This document shows positions 43,953-54,354 of a DNA stretch of 64,000 bases, piece after piece. This DNA comes from Pacificispira spongiicola. Its GTDB lineage: Bacteria; Pseudomonadota; Alphaproteobacteria; UBA8366; Aestuariispiraceae. The notes under the pieces are model-generated. The model was not told where the DNA came from. It saw only the letters and a program-made list of their open reading frames with translations, and searched no databases. Position 1 is the stretch's first letter. Each line of letters opens with the position of its first letter. Position numbers and translations under genes: made by a program. The DNA lies in NCBI RefSeq assembly GCF_012926505.1, contig NZ_JABBNT010000002.1, positions 682,001 to 746,000 of the forward strand. Reading direction: 5' to 3'.

Positions 43953-45197
43953 CTATCCGAAAATCGAATTCACTTTGTCCAACGCCTCCGCCAGCCGATC
44001 GATTTCGGCCCGGGTGTTGTACATGCCTATGGACGCCCGCGCCGTGCCGACGACATTCATGCGATGCATCAGCGGTTCCGCGCAGTGATGGCCGGCGCGG
44101 ACGCAGACCCCTTGCTGGTCGATGATCGTCGCGACGTCGTGCGGATGCGCTTCCCCCATGACGAAGGAAATGACCGCCGTCTTGTTCGGCGCCGTGCCGA
44201 TGACCCGCAGATTGTCGACTGCCGCCAAGCGCTGCATGGCATAGGTCAGGAGGTCGCGTTCATGCGCCGCGACCTTGTCCACGCCGATACCCGCCAGATA
44301 TTTCACCGCCGCCCCCAGGCCGATGGCCTCGACGATCGGCGGGGTTCCGGCCTCGAACTTCGCGGGCAGGTCGGCCCAGGTCGATTTCTCGAAAGTGACG
44401 GAGGAGATCATATCCCCGCCCCCCAGGAAGGGCGGCATCGCATCCAGAATCGCTTCCTTGCCGTAGAGCACACCGATCCCCGTCGGGCCGTAGATCTTAT
44501 GGCCGGTGAAGACGTAGAAATCGCAATCCAGCGCCTGCACGTCGACGGTCATATGCATGACCGCCTGGCTGCCGTCGAACAGGATCTTCGCGCCCGCCGA
44601 ATGCGCCATTTCCACGATGCGCTTGGCCGGGGTGATCGTACCCAAGACATTGGACACATGGGTGATGGCCACCAGCTTCGCCTTGCCGTCTTCCAACAGC
44701 GTGGCCAGCACATCCATCTGCAACTCGCCCTCGTCCGTGACGGGCGCGACGCGTAATTCGATACCGATCATGTCGCGCAGCAACTGCCAGGGAACGATGT
44801 TGGAATGGTGTTCCATTTCCGACACGATGACGGCATCCCCGGATTTCAGCATCCCGCGCCCCAGGGAGTAGGCGACCAGATTGATCGCCTCCGTCGCGTT
44901 CTTTGCGAAGATCACTTCCCGTTCGCTTTTCGCGTTCAGGAAGGCCCGCACGATCTCCCGCGCATCCTCATAGGCTGCCGTCGTCTGTTCTGAGAAATGA
45001 TAGGCGCCGCGATGCACATTGGCATAGCAATGTTCATAGGCACCGGACATGGCGTCGATCACGGCGCGCGGTTTCTGCGCCGACGCGCCGTTGTCCAGAT
45101 AGGTCAGCGGCTTGCCGTGCACCGCTTCCGACAGGATCGGAAAATCGGCGCGGATCGCCTCTACATCATATTCCATCGGCAGGATCGTATCGTTCAT
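43953..45197 (-). CDS. sufS: Cysteine desulfurase SufS (group II)
   Basis: This PLP enzyme of 414 residues takes sulfur from cysteine for the SufBCD scaffold. It shows YLDNGASAQKPRAVID, SEMEHHSNIVPW, the PLP lysine in FTGHKIYGPTG, and the catalytic-loop cysteine in RAGHHCAEPLM, the group II (SufS) pattern. The ATG at 45197 overlaps the sufD stop (ATGA); the upstream extension to 45395 is a shadow of sufD. Confidence 0.95.
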   Translation of the reverse strand: MNDTILPMEYDVEAIRADFPILSEAVHGKPLTYLDNGASAQKPRAVIDAMSGAYEHCYANVHRGAYHFSEQTTAAYEDAREIVRAFLNAKSEREVIFAKNATEAINLVAYSLGRGMLKSGDAVIVSEMEHHSNIVPWQLLRDMIGIELRVAPVTDEGELQMDVLATLLEDGKAKLVAITHVSNVLGTITPAKRIVEMAHSAGAKILFDGSQAVMHMTVDVQALDCDFYVFTGHKIYGPTGIGVLYGKEAILDAMPPFLGGGDMISSVTFEKSTWADLPAKFEAGTPPIVEAIGLGAAVKYLAGIGVDKVAAHERDLLTYAMQRLAAVDNLRVIGTAPNKTAVISFVMGEAHPHDVATIIDQQGVCVRAGHHCAEPLMHRMNVVGTARASIGMYNTRAEIDRLAEALDKVNSIFG

Positions 45198-46411
45198 TCC
45201 GTCACCCCACCCAGACGCGCCGTCAGGACCGCCTGAAAAACGTCGCGCACCGCCGTCCGGCCGATCTTCTCCACGGCTTCCGCCAGGAAGGACCGGGTCA
45301 GCAGCGCCCTTGCATCCGCTTCCGAAATGCCGCGCGCGCGCAGATAGAACAATTGGTCTTCGTCCAGCGTCCCGACCGTCGCGCCATGGGCGCACTGCAC
45401 ATCGTCGGCATAGATTTCCAGTTCCGGCTTCGCGTCGATTTCCGCCTCGCGCGACAACAGCAGCGCCTTGTGCTGTTGTTGACCGTCGGTGCCTTGCGCG
45501 CCCTCGCGCACCAGGACCTTGCCCTGGAATACGCCGCGCGACCGGTCGCCGACGACACCGCGGAAGAACTGGCGGCTGACCGCATTTTCCGCGATATGCG
45601 TGACGAAGGTCGTATTGTCGATCAACGCATCACCGGACCCGACATAGGCGCCCGCGACGGTCGCTTCCGCCCGTTCCCCGGCCATGGTCAGGCGCGTTTC
45701 GCGGCGAGTCAGCCCTTCACCGAGGGTCAGAAGGAAGGAGTCCAGCACCGCCCCGTCGGCAAGGCCGATATCCGCCAACCCGATCTGCGCCGAACCGGCG
45801 CTGTCCAACAGCGCGGAATACAGACCCAAACGCGCGCCCTTTTCCAGGCTGATACCCAGGCTCGGCACGGAAAAGCCCCGGCCTTGTACCTGTGCGTGAC
45901 TTTCGACGATGCAGGCCTCGCCGCCTTCGGCGACGGTGATGACGACGCGCGCCGCATGGGCGATGGCCGCTTCGTCATCCGCACCCCAGGTGACGTGATG
46001 CAGATGCACGACCGGTTCGATCGTCTTTCCGGCGTCGACGCGAATACAGATTTCCTCCTGCGTCAGCGCGTCGCTCAATCGATCCGTGAAATCGTCGCCC
46101 CAGGCTTCCGCCGCCGGACCGGCCTCAACCGACAGACCGGCGGGCAAATGATCCAGATCGGACAGATCGCGGTCCAGGAAACCGTTCACGATGACGATGT
46201 CGATCGTCTTTTCCAGTCCCGGCAGGACCGTCGGCAGGCGCGTCACGCCATGGCTGTCCTCGGCCAGCCACAGGGACCAGCCAATTTTCTCCAGACGCAT
46301 CAGGTCGGTATATTTCCACTGCTCCGCCTTGCGGGTCGGCAAGGCTTCTTCCGCCTCGAACCGGCCCGACGCACCACGCTGGCGCAGCAGGTCTTGCAGA
46401 ATACCCGTCAT
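45194..46411 (-). CDS. sufD: Fe-S scaffold subunit SufD
   Basis: This 405-residue SufD subunit carries the KAEQWKYTDLMRL motif near the N-terminus and the C-terminal core ALLLSREAEIDAKPELEIYADDVQCAHGATVGTLDEDQLFYLRARGI with the conserved His. It forms the SufBC2D scaffold with SufB and SufC. It overlaps both sufC and sufS by four bases. Confidence 0.95.
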   Translation of the reverse strand: MTGILQDLLRQRGASGRFEAEEALPTRKAEQWKYTDLMRLEKIGWSLWLAEDSHGVTRLPTVLPGLEKTIDIVIVNGFLDRDLSDLDHLPAGLSVEAGPAAEAWGDDFTDRLSDALTQEEICIRVDAGKTIEPVVHLHHVTWGADDEAAIAHAARVVITVAEGGEACIVESHAQVQGRGFSVPSLGISLEKGARLGLYSALLDSAGSAQIGLADIGLADGAVLDSFLLTLGEGLTRRETRLTMAGERAEATVAGAYVGSGDALIDNTTFVTHIAENAVSRQFFRGVVGDRSRGVFQGKVLVREGAQGTDGQQQHKALLLSREAEIDAKPELEIYADDVQCAHGATVGTLDEDQLFYLRARGISEADARALLTRSFLAEAVEKIGRTAVRDVFQAVLTARLGGVTE

Positions 46412-47166
46412 GCCGCAGCCTCGCCCGTGTAATCGGCGTATCCCGTCTTTTCCAGTTCGGTGGCCAGCGATTTGTCGCCGGTCTTCACGATACGCCCGCC
46501 CGACAGGACGTGCACTTGGTCCGGGACGATATAATCCAACACCCGCTGAAAATGGGTGATGATCAGGAAGGCCCGATCCGGGTTGCGCAGGGCGTTCACG
46601 CCTTCGGCCACCAGTTTCAGCGCGTCGATATCCAACCCACTGTCGGTTTCGTCCAGGATCGCCAGTTTGGGTTCCAGAACGGCCATCTGCAGCATTTCGT
46701 TGCGCTTCTTTTCCCCGCCGGAGAAACCGACATTGACCGGACGTTTCAGCATATCGTCCGGCATATTCAGGTCTCTCGCCTTCTTCCGGACGGCCTTTAC
46801 GAATTCCAGCGCGTCCAGTTCCGGCTCCCCAACATATTTGCGGCGCGCGTTCAGCGCATGTTTCAGGAAGGTCGTATTGGCGACGCCCGGCAGTTCGACC
46901 GGATACTGGAAGGCCAGGAACAGGCCTTCACAGGCGCGATCTTCCGGCGCCATGTCCAGCAGGTTCTTGCCGTCATAGGTCACCGTGCCGCCGGTCACGT
47001 CATAATCGCTTTTCCCCGCCAGAACATTGGACAGGGTCGATTTGCCGGACCCGTTCGGGCCCATGATGACATGCACCTCACCCGCGTTAATTTCCAGGTC
47101 GATGCCTTTCAGGATGGGCTTGCCATCGACTTCGGCGGTCAGGTTTTCAATCTTCAACAGGCTCAT
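46408..47166 (-). CDS. sufC: Fe-S assembly ATPase SufC
   Basis: This soluble ABC-type ATPase of 252 residues drives the SufBC2D scaffold. It shows Walker A IMGPNGSGKSTL at about residues 35-46, the Q-loop FLAFQYPVELPGV, the signature VGFSGGEKKRNEMLQ, Walker B LAILDETDSGLDIDAL, and the ITHFQRVL switch His. The ATG at 47166 is preceded by an in-frame GTG (47169). Confidence 0.97.
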   Translation of the reverse strand: MSLLKIENLTAEVDGKPILKGIDLEINAGEVHVIMGPNGSGKSTLSNVLAGKSDYDVTGGTVTYDGKNLLDMAPEDRACEGLFLAFQYPVELPGVANTTFLKHALNARRKYVGEPELDALEFVKAVRKKARDLNMPDDMLKRPVNVGFSGGEKKRNEMLQMAVLEPKLAILDETDSGLDIDALKLVAEGVNALRNPDRAFLIITHFQRVLDYIVPDQVHVLSGGRIVKTGDKSLATELEKTGYADYTGEAAA

Positions 47167-47189
47167 CACATATCGTCCTTAACTTGTCC

Positions 47190-48656
<1,467 letters not shown>

Positions 48657-48687
48657 ATCTTTGACTACCGTTTCTTAACCGTATCGT

Positions 48688-49146
48688 TCACTGTTGCAGC
48701 GTAATGCCCGGCGCGGCACCGAAAGCCGGGTCCGACATGCCGCATTCCGAAATCAAGTCGGCCAGCGAGACATCGTCCAGCGCCGCCTTGACCGCCAGAT
48801 TGATCCGGTTCCAGCCACCCGCCAGCGGGCACAGCCGTTCCACCGAACAATTATCGTCCGATCCGTCCACACAGGCGGTCAGCGCGACCGGCCCGTCCAA
48901 CGCAGCGATGATCTCCGCGACGGTGATGTCGGCCGCCGGGCGGGCAAGCGAATAGCCGCCTTGCGCCCCACGGGTCGCAACGATCACCTGCCCCTTCGCC
49001 AAGGCTTTCAGGATTTTCGCCACCGTGGGCGCCGGCAACATGGTGCGATCGGCAAGGTCCGGCGCGGTCGACAGACAGTCCGGCCGCTGCGCCATGCTAC
49101 TCAGCAGGACGACGCCGTAATCGGTCATGCGTGACAGTTTGAACAC
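48688..49146 (-). CDS. Rrf2-family suf operon regulator
   Basis: This 152-residue winged-helix regulator has the recognition region TMLPAPTVAKILKALAKGQVIVATRGAQGGYSLAR and three cysteines (TACVDG, DNCSVERLCPL at about residues 91-106) spaced to hold an Fe-S cluster. Rrf2 proteins heading suf operons sense cluster status and repress when clusters are sufficient. An IscR-like operator lies 22 bases upstream (49168-49188). It is the first gene of the suf operon. Confidence 0.93.
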   Translation of the reverse strand: MFKLSRMTDYGVVLLSSMAQRPDCLSTAPDLADRTMLPAPTVAKILKALAKGQVIVATRGAQGGYSLARPAADITVAEIIAALDGPVALTACVDGSDDNCSVERLCPLAGGWNRINLAVKAALDDVSLADLISECGMSDPAFGAAPGITLQQ

Positions 49147-49167
49147 CGCTGGGTTCTCCCGCGCAAT

Positions 49168-49219
49168 ACAGTACTTATTTAGTCCTGTTTATATCTAGCG
49201 CGTTAGAGAGGTTTTGCAA
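49168..49219 (-). promoter_or_regulatory. suf operon promoter with IscR-like operator
   Basis: On the minus strand TTGCAA (49219-49214) and TAGATA (49197-49192) are spaced by 16 bases. A 21-base inverted repeat follows at 49188-49168: ACAGGACT, AAATA, AGTACTGT, with arms matching at 7 of 8 positions. Its GACTAAATAAGT core resembles the type 1 IscR motif (GACTRWWWYAGTC). The operator covers the expected start site, which fits autorepression. Confidence 0.75.
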
Positions 49220-49321
49220 GCCCGCGGTTTGGCCTGAGTTTAAGACACTACCAAGGCACCGCTTACCGACGGCGCACCGCCGAAGCTGTGACGCTTCATA
49301 GAAAGAAGAGGGGTATTTGCC

Positions 49322-49375
49322 AACCGTTTTTGACCGGCAGGCGCGATTTCCGTCGCGGCCGCCGGTCAGACGGTT
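49322..49375. repeat. Nested hairpin after the phosphoesterase gene
   Basis: Three nested complementary segments are visible: AACCGT/ACGGTT (49322-49327, 49370-49375), GACCGGC/GCCGGTC (49332-49338, 49361-49367) and CGCG/CGCG inside. The T-run (49327-49331) lies on the wrong side for the minus-strand phosphoesterase gene. It may be a factor-dependent 3' end or a structural element. The rest of the 238-base gap 49147-49384 holds only the suf promoter. Confidence 0.45.
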
Positions 49376-49384
49376 CTGAAGGAA

Positions 49385-50221
49385 TCAGGCCCGCAAGCCG
49401 CCGACACCCAGAGCGGCAACATCCGATTGGAAGTCCGTCGTGGAGATTTCGTAATCCTCGCTATGCGACAGCACCCCATGGGGCGTGAGCAACAAGATGC
49501 CATAGGCCGACGGTTCCTCGACGGAGGACGCCGGGTCGACATTGACGAAGTCGAGCGGCATTTGATGGCACGGGCTTTTGAAGATCGAAAACGGGATGCC
49601 GCGATGGGACCCGGAAATCGTCCGGTGCACATGTCCGGCGACGATATGGCGGACCTTGCCGTGGCGTTCGACGACCTCATAGAAGACGTCACCGTTTTTA
49701 AGCTTGATCGCATCCATCCCCGGGAAGCCGATATCGTGCGGCGGATGATGCATGAACACCGCAACCCGATCCGGCGCACCGGCCAGTTCCGCGTCCAGCC
49801 AGGACAGCCGGTCGTCGCACAGATACCCGCTATAGGCCTCCGGAAAATCATATGGCGGCGCGTTCAGGGTATCGAGGAAGATCAGGCGCCAGCCGTCGAT
49901 ATCCAGGCTGCTCTGCACGAAACCGGCCCGGTCCGTCTTGGCGTCATCGAACACCGACAGGAATTCCCCCCGATTGTCGTGATTGCCCAATAGCAGCGTG
50001 GCCGGAATGGCGGAGCGGTCCAGGATTTCCTTCAAACGGCGGTAGGAGTGCGGGTCGCCCCAATTGGTCAAGTCGCCGGTACAGACGATGCGATCGGCAT
50101 CGGCGTTCAGCCGGTTCGCGTGATCGATACCCTTGGCGAGCTTCTCATAGGGGTCGAGCCCGATGATGCGCTCCCCTTCCGGGACGATATGCAGGTCTGT
50201 AAAAACGATGATCTTGGCCAT
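49385..50221 (-). CDS. Metallophosphoesterase (CpdA/GpdQ-like)
   Basis: This calcineurin-like phosphoesterase of about 278 residues has the full set of metal-binding motifs: FTDLHIV (D-x-H), CTGDLTNWGD (GD), LLGNHDNR (GNHD), MHHPP, and VAGHVHRTI (GHxH). CpdA-type enzymes cut cyclic AMP and GpdQ-type enzymes cut glycerophosphodiesters; both share this architecture and the sequence alone does not decide. The ATG at 50221 is taken because the family starts directly at the first strand; the frame extends to 50284. Confidence 0.9.
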   Translation of the reverse strand: MAKIIVFTDLHIVPEGERIIGLDPYEKLAKGIDHANRLNADADRIVCTGDLTNWGDPHSYRRLKEILDRSAIPATLLLGNHDNRGEFLSVFDDAKTDRAGFVQSSLDIDGWRLIFLDTLNAPPYDFPEAYSGYLCDDRLSWLDAELAGAPDRVAVFMHHPPHDIGFPGMDAIKLKNGDVFYEVVERHGKVRHIVAGHVHRTISGSHRGIPFSIFKSPCHQMPLDFVNVDPASSVEEPSAYGILLLTPHGVLSHSEDYEISTTDFQSDVAALGVGGLRA

Positions 50222-50320
50222 AATTCCTCCGCGTCGGTCGCCGGACAATGCCAGAGGAATGTTACAATTGTCAGTAACGATCATCGCTATTCGACGGCAC
50301 GCGCCCCGTGCCGAAAAGAA

Positions 50321-50350
50321 AAAGGGCGGCGACCGAGGTCACCGCCCTTT
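50321..50350 (-). terminator. Terminator of the cold-shock gene
   Basis: A 9-bp stem AAAGGGCGG/CCGCCCTTT (50321-50329, 50342-50350) with an inner GAC/GTC pair is followed on the minus strand by TTTCTTTT. It is a good intrinsic terminator 24 bases after the cold-shock stop codon. Confidence 0.88.
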
Positions 50351-50373
50351 TCCGTCCCTATCGCGGGATGGCC

Positions 50374-50577
50374 TTAGGCCGCGCGCAGGTTCACCGCCTT
50401 CGGACCGCGGCGGTCGGCTTCGACGTCGAATTCGACCGTCTGTCCGTCGCTCAGCGTGTCCAAACCAGAGGCCTGCACAGCGGTGATGTGGACGAAAACG
50501 TCCTTTTCGCCGCCGTCCGGCGTAATGAAGCCGAAGCCTTTGGTGGTGTTGAAGAATTTCACGGTGCCTTTGGCCAT
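50374..50577 (-). CDS. cspA: Cold-shock protein (CspA family)
   Basis: This 67-residue single cold-shock domain has RNP1 KGFGFIT and RNP2 DVFVHI, with the start MAKGTVKFFNTTKGFGF. It binds single-stranded RNA and DNA and may act as an RNA chaperone. It is monocistronic, with a terminator behind it and a promoter about 160 bases ahead, so its mRNA has a leader of about 155 bases, as in classical cold-inducible csp genes. Whether it is cold-induced is not shown. Confidence 0.95.
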   Translation of the reverse strand: MAKGTVKFFNTTKGFGFITPDGGEKDVFVHITAVQASGLDTLSDGQTVEFDVEADRRGPKAVNLRAA

Positions 50578-50739
50578 GATCTCGTAGTCCTATTCAGTCT
50601 GCACGTGCCGACCGCCCGTCTGGGTCTGGTCCGGCACACTCCATATGCCCGGATCGCGCGAATGCGATGCCGGAGCGACTTGTCCCACGGTGCTTATGAG
50701 GGGTTTCGGGTCCGCAGGCGTTTCGGACGGTGAGGTCCT

Positions 50740-50768
50740 AGTTTATTCTGCAGTCGTTACTCTCTCAA
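50740..50768 (-). promoter_or_regulatory. Cold-shock gene promoter with long leader
   Basis: On the minus strand TTGAGA (50768-50763) and TAAACT (50745-50740) are spaced by 17 bases. The start site would be near 50733, leaving a leader of about 155 bases before the ATG at 50577. The -35 overlaps the T-run of the ferredoxin terminator. No ORF is seen in 50578-50840. Confidence 0.65.
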
Positions 50769-50786
50769 AAACGGCTGCGGGGCCGT
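50766..50786 (-). terminator. Ferredoxin gene terminator
   Basis: On the minus strand ACGGC/GCCGT (50786-50782, 50775-50771) with a 6-base loop is followed by TTTTG. A wider inverted repeat ACTCTCTC/GAGAGAGT (50759-50766, 50808-50815) encloses it. Confidence 0.6.
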
Positions 50787-50840
50787 CACGGGACGGACAA
50801 TGCGCCGGAGAGAGTTGAAACGCAAGACAAAACTATGAAA

Positions 50841-51158
50841 TCAGAAATCGTCGGGAACCCGGAAGCGGACGCCGTCCAGTTCCTCCGTCACCCGGATCTG
50901 GCAGGACAGGCGGGACGTTTTCGTCAGGCCGAAGGCGAGATCGAGCATATCTTCCTCGTCATCGCTGGGCGCCCCCAATTTGTCGTACCATTCCTGATCG
51001 ACGACCACGAGGTGACAGGTCGCACAAGCAAGCGACCCTTCGCAGGCCGCTTCGATATCGATACCGTTGTCGACTGCGGTTTCCATGACGGACAAGCCCG
51101 GTTTCGCATCCACGACGGTTTCGCTTCCGTCCCGGTTGATGAACGTGATTTTCGGCAT
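50841..51158 (-). CDS. 2Fe-2S ferredoxin (adrenodoxin type)
   Basis: This 105-residue ferredoxin has the cluster motif [10 protein letters not shown] (C-x5-C-x2-C) and a distant fourth cysteine in RLSCQIRV, the pattern of Isc-type/adrenodoxin ferredoxins that donate electrons in Fe-S assembly. It follows the IscS-like cysteine desulfurase by 87 bases and is probably functionally tied to it. Confidence 0.95.
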   Translation of the reverse strand: MPKITFINRDGSETVVDAKPGLSVMETAVDNGIDIEAACEGSLACATCHLVVVDQEWYDKLGAPSDDEEDMLDLAFGLTKTSRLSCQIRVTEELDGVRFRVPDDF

Positions 51159-51245
51159 GAATGGGATACTCCGGTACTGAAATCGCCTGATGGCCGCTTA
51201 TTTGGGCCACGCGGATGGCGTTGTCAAAAACTAAGCGGCATTCGC

Positions 51246-52421
51246 TTAACCCGCCCCCGTAAGGCGAGTCATGGCGGCGATCAGATTTTCCGCTGCGGCG
51301 TCGATTTCCGCCGGTGTCGTAAAACGGCCCAGACCGATCCGGATTCCGGCGGCGGTCTTGGCCGGGTCCTGGCCCAGCGCCTGCAACACATGGCTGCCTG
51401 CATTCCCTGCGGATGAACAGGCAGACCCGCCGGAGATAGATAGGCCCGGTACGGCGGCCAGCAGCTCCGCCGTTTCAATACCCGGCAGGGTAACATTCAA
51501 ATTTCCGGCGATGCGCCGTTCCGCATGCCCGTTCAGAGTGAGCGTCGGGACCGTGGTTCTAAGCCGCTGCCACAGATCGTCCCGTAGCCCGCGCAATCGG
51601 CTGGATTCCGCCTCGTTTTCCCGCGCAGCGATTTCCGCCGCAGCGCCCATACCGACACATAGCGGCGTCGGCACGGTGCCGGACCGTAACCCGCGCTCCT
51701 GCCCGCCGCCGTCCATCAGGGCGGCCAGCGTGACTTTCGGTTTCCGCCCCCGAACGTAAAGCGCGCCGATCCCTTTCGGACCGTAAATCTTGTGACCGGA
51801 GACGCTCATCAAGTCGATGGCCATTTCATCGACGTTCAGCGGGATTTTGCCGTAACCCTGCGCCGCATCGGTATGGAACCACGCCCCGACCCTGCGCGCC
51901 ATCGCGCCGATTTCCGAGAGCGGCTGGATCACCCCAATCTCGTTATTCACCGCCATGATCGACACGACCGCTACCCGATCGTCCAGAGCCGCGTCCAACC
52001 GCGCCAGATCGACCAATCCGTCGCTTCCAACCGGCAGGATAACGGTTTCGAAGCCTTCGCGGTCCAGCCGGGCAACGCTTTCCAACACGCATTTATGCTC
52101 GCTGGCCACGGTCACGACCTTGTCACGGCCTTCCGCCTCGCGCCGATATCGGGCCGCGCCCTTGATCGCCAGATTGTTGGATTCCGTGGCGCCGGAGGTG
52201 AAGACGATATCCCGCGCCCGCGCCCCGATCGGGTCCGCGATCTGGCGGCGGGCGGTTTCCACCGCTTCCTCCGCTTCCCAGCCATGGCGGTGATCCGCGG
52301 AATGGGGATTGCCGAAGGCAGTGGTGAAATAGGGCACCATCCGGTCGACCACGCGCGGGTCGCAGGGCGTCGTCGCCTGATAATCCAGGTAGATCGGACG
52401 CACGGGATTGTTGCCGGTCAT
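51246..52421 (-). CDS. Cysteine desulfurase, IscS/NifS type
   Basis: This group I desulfurase of 391 residues begins IYLDYQATTPCDPRVVD, has the PLP lysine in SVSGHKIYGPKGIGALYV, the REQ-like GGGQERGLRSGT, and the catalytic-loop cysteine in SGGSACSSAG. It supplies sulfur for Fe-S clusters or tRNA thiolation. Its start overlaps the stop of a second group I desulfurase. IscU and the HscAB chaperones are not in this window, so a classic isc operon is absent. Confidence 0.93.
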   Translation of the reverse strand: MTGNNPVRPIYLDYQATTPCDPRVVDRMVPYFTTAFGNPHSADHRHGWEAEEAVETARRQIADPIGARARDIVFTSGATESNNLAIKGAARYRREAEGRDKVVTVASEHKCVLESVARLDREGFETVILPVGSDGLVDLARLDAALDDRVAVVSIMAVNNEIGVIQPLSEIGAMARRVGAWFHTDAAQGYGKIPLNVDEMAIDLMSVSGHKIYGPKGIGALYVRGRKPKVTLAALMDGGGQERGLRSGTVPTPLCVGMGAAAEIAARENEAESSRLRGLRDDLWQRLRTTVPTLTLNGHAERRIAGNLNVTLPGIETAELLAAVPGLSISGGSACSSAGNAGSHVLQALGQDPAKTAAGIRIGLGRFTTPAEIDAAAENLIAAMTRLTGAG

Positions 52422-53536
52422 GCGCCGCCTCCCAACCGGACTGCCAGCCGGACCGCCATGATCTGATATGCTTTCAGGAATCCGGCGATTTCCTCCGCCG
52501 TCGTTTTCCAGCCCAGGCTGATGCGGACGGCCGATCCGGCGATGTCCTCGGGCAGGCCCATGGCGCTCAACACATGGCTGGTCTTCACCTTGCCGGAGGA
52601 ACAGGCGGATCCGGCGCTAACCGCATAACCGGCAAGGTCCAGGGCAATCACCTGCTTTTCCGCCGGTACGCCGGGCAAGGCGACGGACAGCGTATTCGCG
52701 ATCCGGTCCATATGCGTGGCGATCAGCACCGCCGCCGGCACCGTGGCGGCAATGCCGCGTTCCAGCCGGTCGCGCAGGGCCACGATACGGTCGCGTTCTT
52801 CCTGCCAGATGGACTGCAGGGCCGCCGCCGCCGCGCCGAAGCCGACGATACCCGCCGTATTCTCCGTTCCGCCGCGCCGCCCGCGTTCCTGGCCGCCGCC
52901 GCGCGTCTGGGCCGTCAGGGGCAAATCCGTCTTCAGGACGAGCGCGCCGATACCGGGCGGCCCGCCCAGCTTGTGTGCGCTGACACTCATCGCCGCGGGG
53001 CTCAGCCCGCCGAAATCCAGCGCCATCCGCCCGGCGGCCTGAACGGCATCGACATGCAGGACGGCCCCGGCTTCCGCGACGATTGCCGCGATATCCGCAA
53101 GCGGCTGGATGACGCCCGTTTCGTTATTGGCGGCCATGACGGATACCAGATCGCCCTCTCGAACCACGCCGCGCAGGGCGTCCAGATCGATCCGTCCCGC
53201 GCCATCGACCGGTAGCAGGACCGGGTCGGAAACGGCGTTCAGAACACTGTCATGTTCGATGGCGGACACCAACACACGCCTGGAGGGCAGACCGCGCAGG
53301 GCGAGGACATTCGCCTCGCTCGCCCCCGATGTGAAGGTCACGGAACCGGGTTTCGCACCGACCAGGTCCGCCACCTGGGCCCGTGCCGCCTCCACCTTGT
53401 CGCGCGCCGCGCGTCCGGCCGCATGGACGGAGGACGGATTGCCGCCCAGGCGCAACATATCCATGACCGCATCCGCTGCTTCCGGGCGGATCGGACTGGT
53501 CGCATTATAGTCGAGGTAAACCGTTTCGCGCATCAT
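52418..53536 (-). CDS. Cysteine desulfurase family protein
   Basis: This second group I desulfurase of about 372 residues has VYLDYNATSPIRPEA, the PLP lysine in SVSAHKLGGPPGIGALVL, GGGQERGRRGGTENTAG, and the catalytic-loop SAGSACSSGKVKTSHVL. It is shorter and more diverged than its downstream neighbour and overlaps it by four bases. Tandem NifS-like genes near suf are frequent in alphaproteobacteria. ATGs at 53536 and 53533 are both possible. Confidence 0.92.
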   Translation of the reverse strand: MMRETVYLDYNATSPIRPEAADAVMDMLRLGGNPSSVHAAGRAARDKVEAARAQVADLVGAKPGSVTFTSGASEANVLALRGLPSRRVLVSAIEHDSVLNAVSDPVLLPVDGAGRIDLDALRGVVREGDLVSVMAANNETGVIQPLADIAAIVAEAGAVLHVDAVQAAGRMALDFGGLSPAAMSVSAHKLGGPPGIGALVLKTDLPLTAQTRGGGQERGRRGGTENTAGIVGFGAAAAALQSIWQEERDRIVALRDRLERGIAATVPAAVLIATHMDRIANTLSVALPGVPAEKQVIALDLAGYAVSAGSACSSGKVKTSHVLSAMGLPEDIAGSAVRISLGWKTTAEEIAGFLKAYQIMAVRLAVRLGGGA

Positions 53537-53548
53537 TGCCGCGTTTTC

Positions 53549-53584
53549 CCACGCCGCCCCGCTCTTGCCAAGCGGGCGGCGTGG
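53549..53584. repeat. Strong hairpin between cysE and the desulfurase
   Basis: Eleven consecutive pairs (53549-53559 with 53574-53584), then one bulged base and three further pairs, form a stem around a 7-base loop. There is no T-run on either side, so it is not a standard terminator. It lies in the 65-base gap of a likely operon and may set the expression ratio or protect one mRNA part. Confidence 0.55.
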
Positions 53585-53601
53585 CACCATTCAATTCGGG
53601 A

Positions 53602-54354
53602 TCAGCCCTTTTTGGCGCTGGCCGTGTTGTCGTCGGAGTCGACCGGGAAGCCGAAGTTGGGACGCTGTTCCGCGTCCGCCAGACGGGATTCCAGATCACC
53701 GACCTGCGCCTTCAGGATTTCCACCTGCTGCATCAGGCCTTCAATCGCCCGGGCCGCCGGATCGGGCAGATCGCCCAGCGGCGTCCCATAGGGCGCGAAG
53801 CCGTCTTCCGTCCGGCTGGCACGACCGGCAACCGGCTTCGCCGGGATTCCGACCATGGTCGCCCCTTCCGCGACATTCTTGATGACGACGGCATTCGCCC
53901 CGATCCGCGCGCAGCGGCCGACCGTGATCGGCCCCAGGATTTGCGCGCCGGACCCGACGATGACGTTATCTTCCAGGGTCGGGTGACGCTTGGTGCAGCG
54001 CTGACCGTCCGAGTTTTCAGCCGGGGACACACCGCCCAGGGTAACATCGTGATACAGCGTCACATTGTCGCCGATTTCCGCCGTTTCCCCGATCACGACA
54101 CCCATGCCGTGATCGATAAAGAAGCCCTTGCCGATTGTCGCGCCGGGATGGATTTCGATCCCGGTCACCCAGCGGGCGAATTGGGAAATCCCACGCGCCA
54201 GGAAGAACCAGCGATGACGGTAGAGCCAGTTGGAAAGACGATAGTAACAGATCGCATGAAAGGCCGGATAGAACAGCACAACTTCCAAACGGGAGCGTGC
54301 GGCCGGGTCGCGCGAAATCATCGCGTCGATATCGGAACGGATCGTGTCGAACAT
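53602..54354 (-). CDS. cysE: Serine O-acetyltransferase CysE
   Basis: This left-handed beta-helix acetyltransferase of about 250 residues makes O-acetylserine for cysteine synthesis. It has [44 protein letters not shown] with the catalytic His/Asp, then further hexapeptide repeats and VVGIPAKPV-like [11 protein letters not shown]. The C-terminal coiled stretch ([23 protein letters not shown]) is typical of the EpsC/short type. The ATG at 54354 follows AAAGGTGG. Placed ahead of two desulfurases, it links cysteine supply to sulfur use. Confidence 0.94.
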   Translation of the reverse strand: MFDTIRSDIDAMISRDPAARSRLEVVLFYPAFHAICYYRLSNWLYRHRWFFLARGISQFARWVTGIEIHPGATIGKGFFIDHGMGVVIGETAEIGDNVTLYHDVTLGGVSPAENSDGQRCTKRHPTLEDNVIVGSGAQILGPITVGRCARIGANAVVIKNVAEGATMVGIPAKPVAGRASRTEDGFAPYGTPLGDLPDPAARAIEGLMQQVEILKAQVGDLESRLADAEQRPNFGFPVDSDDNTASAKKG

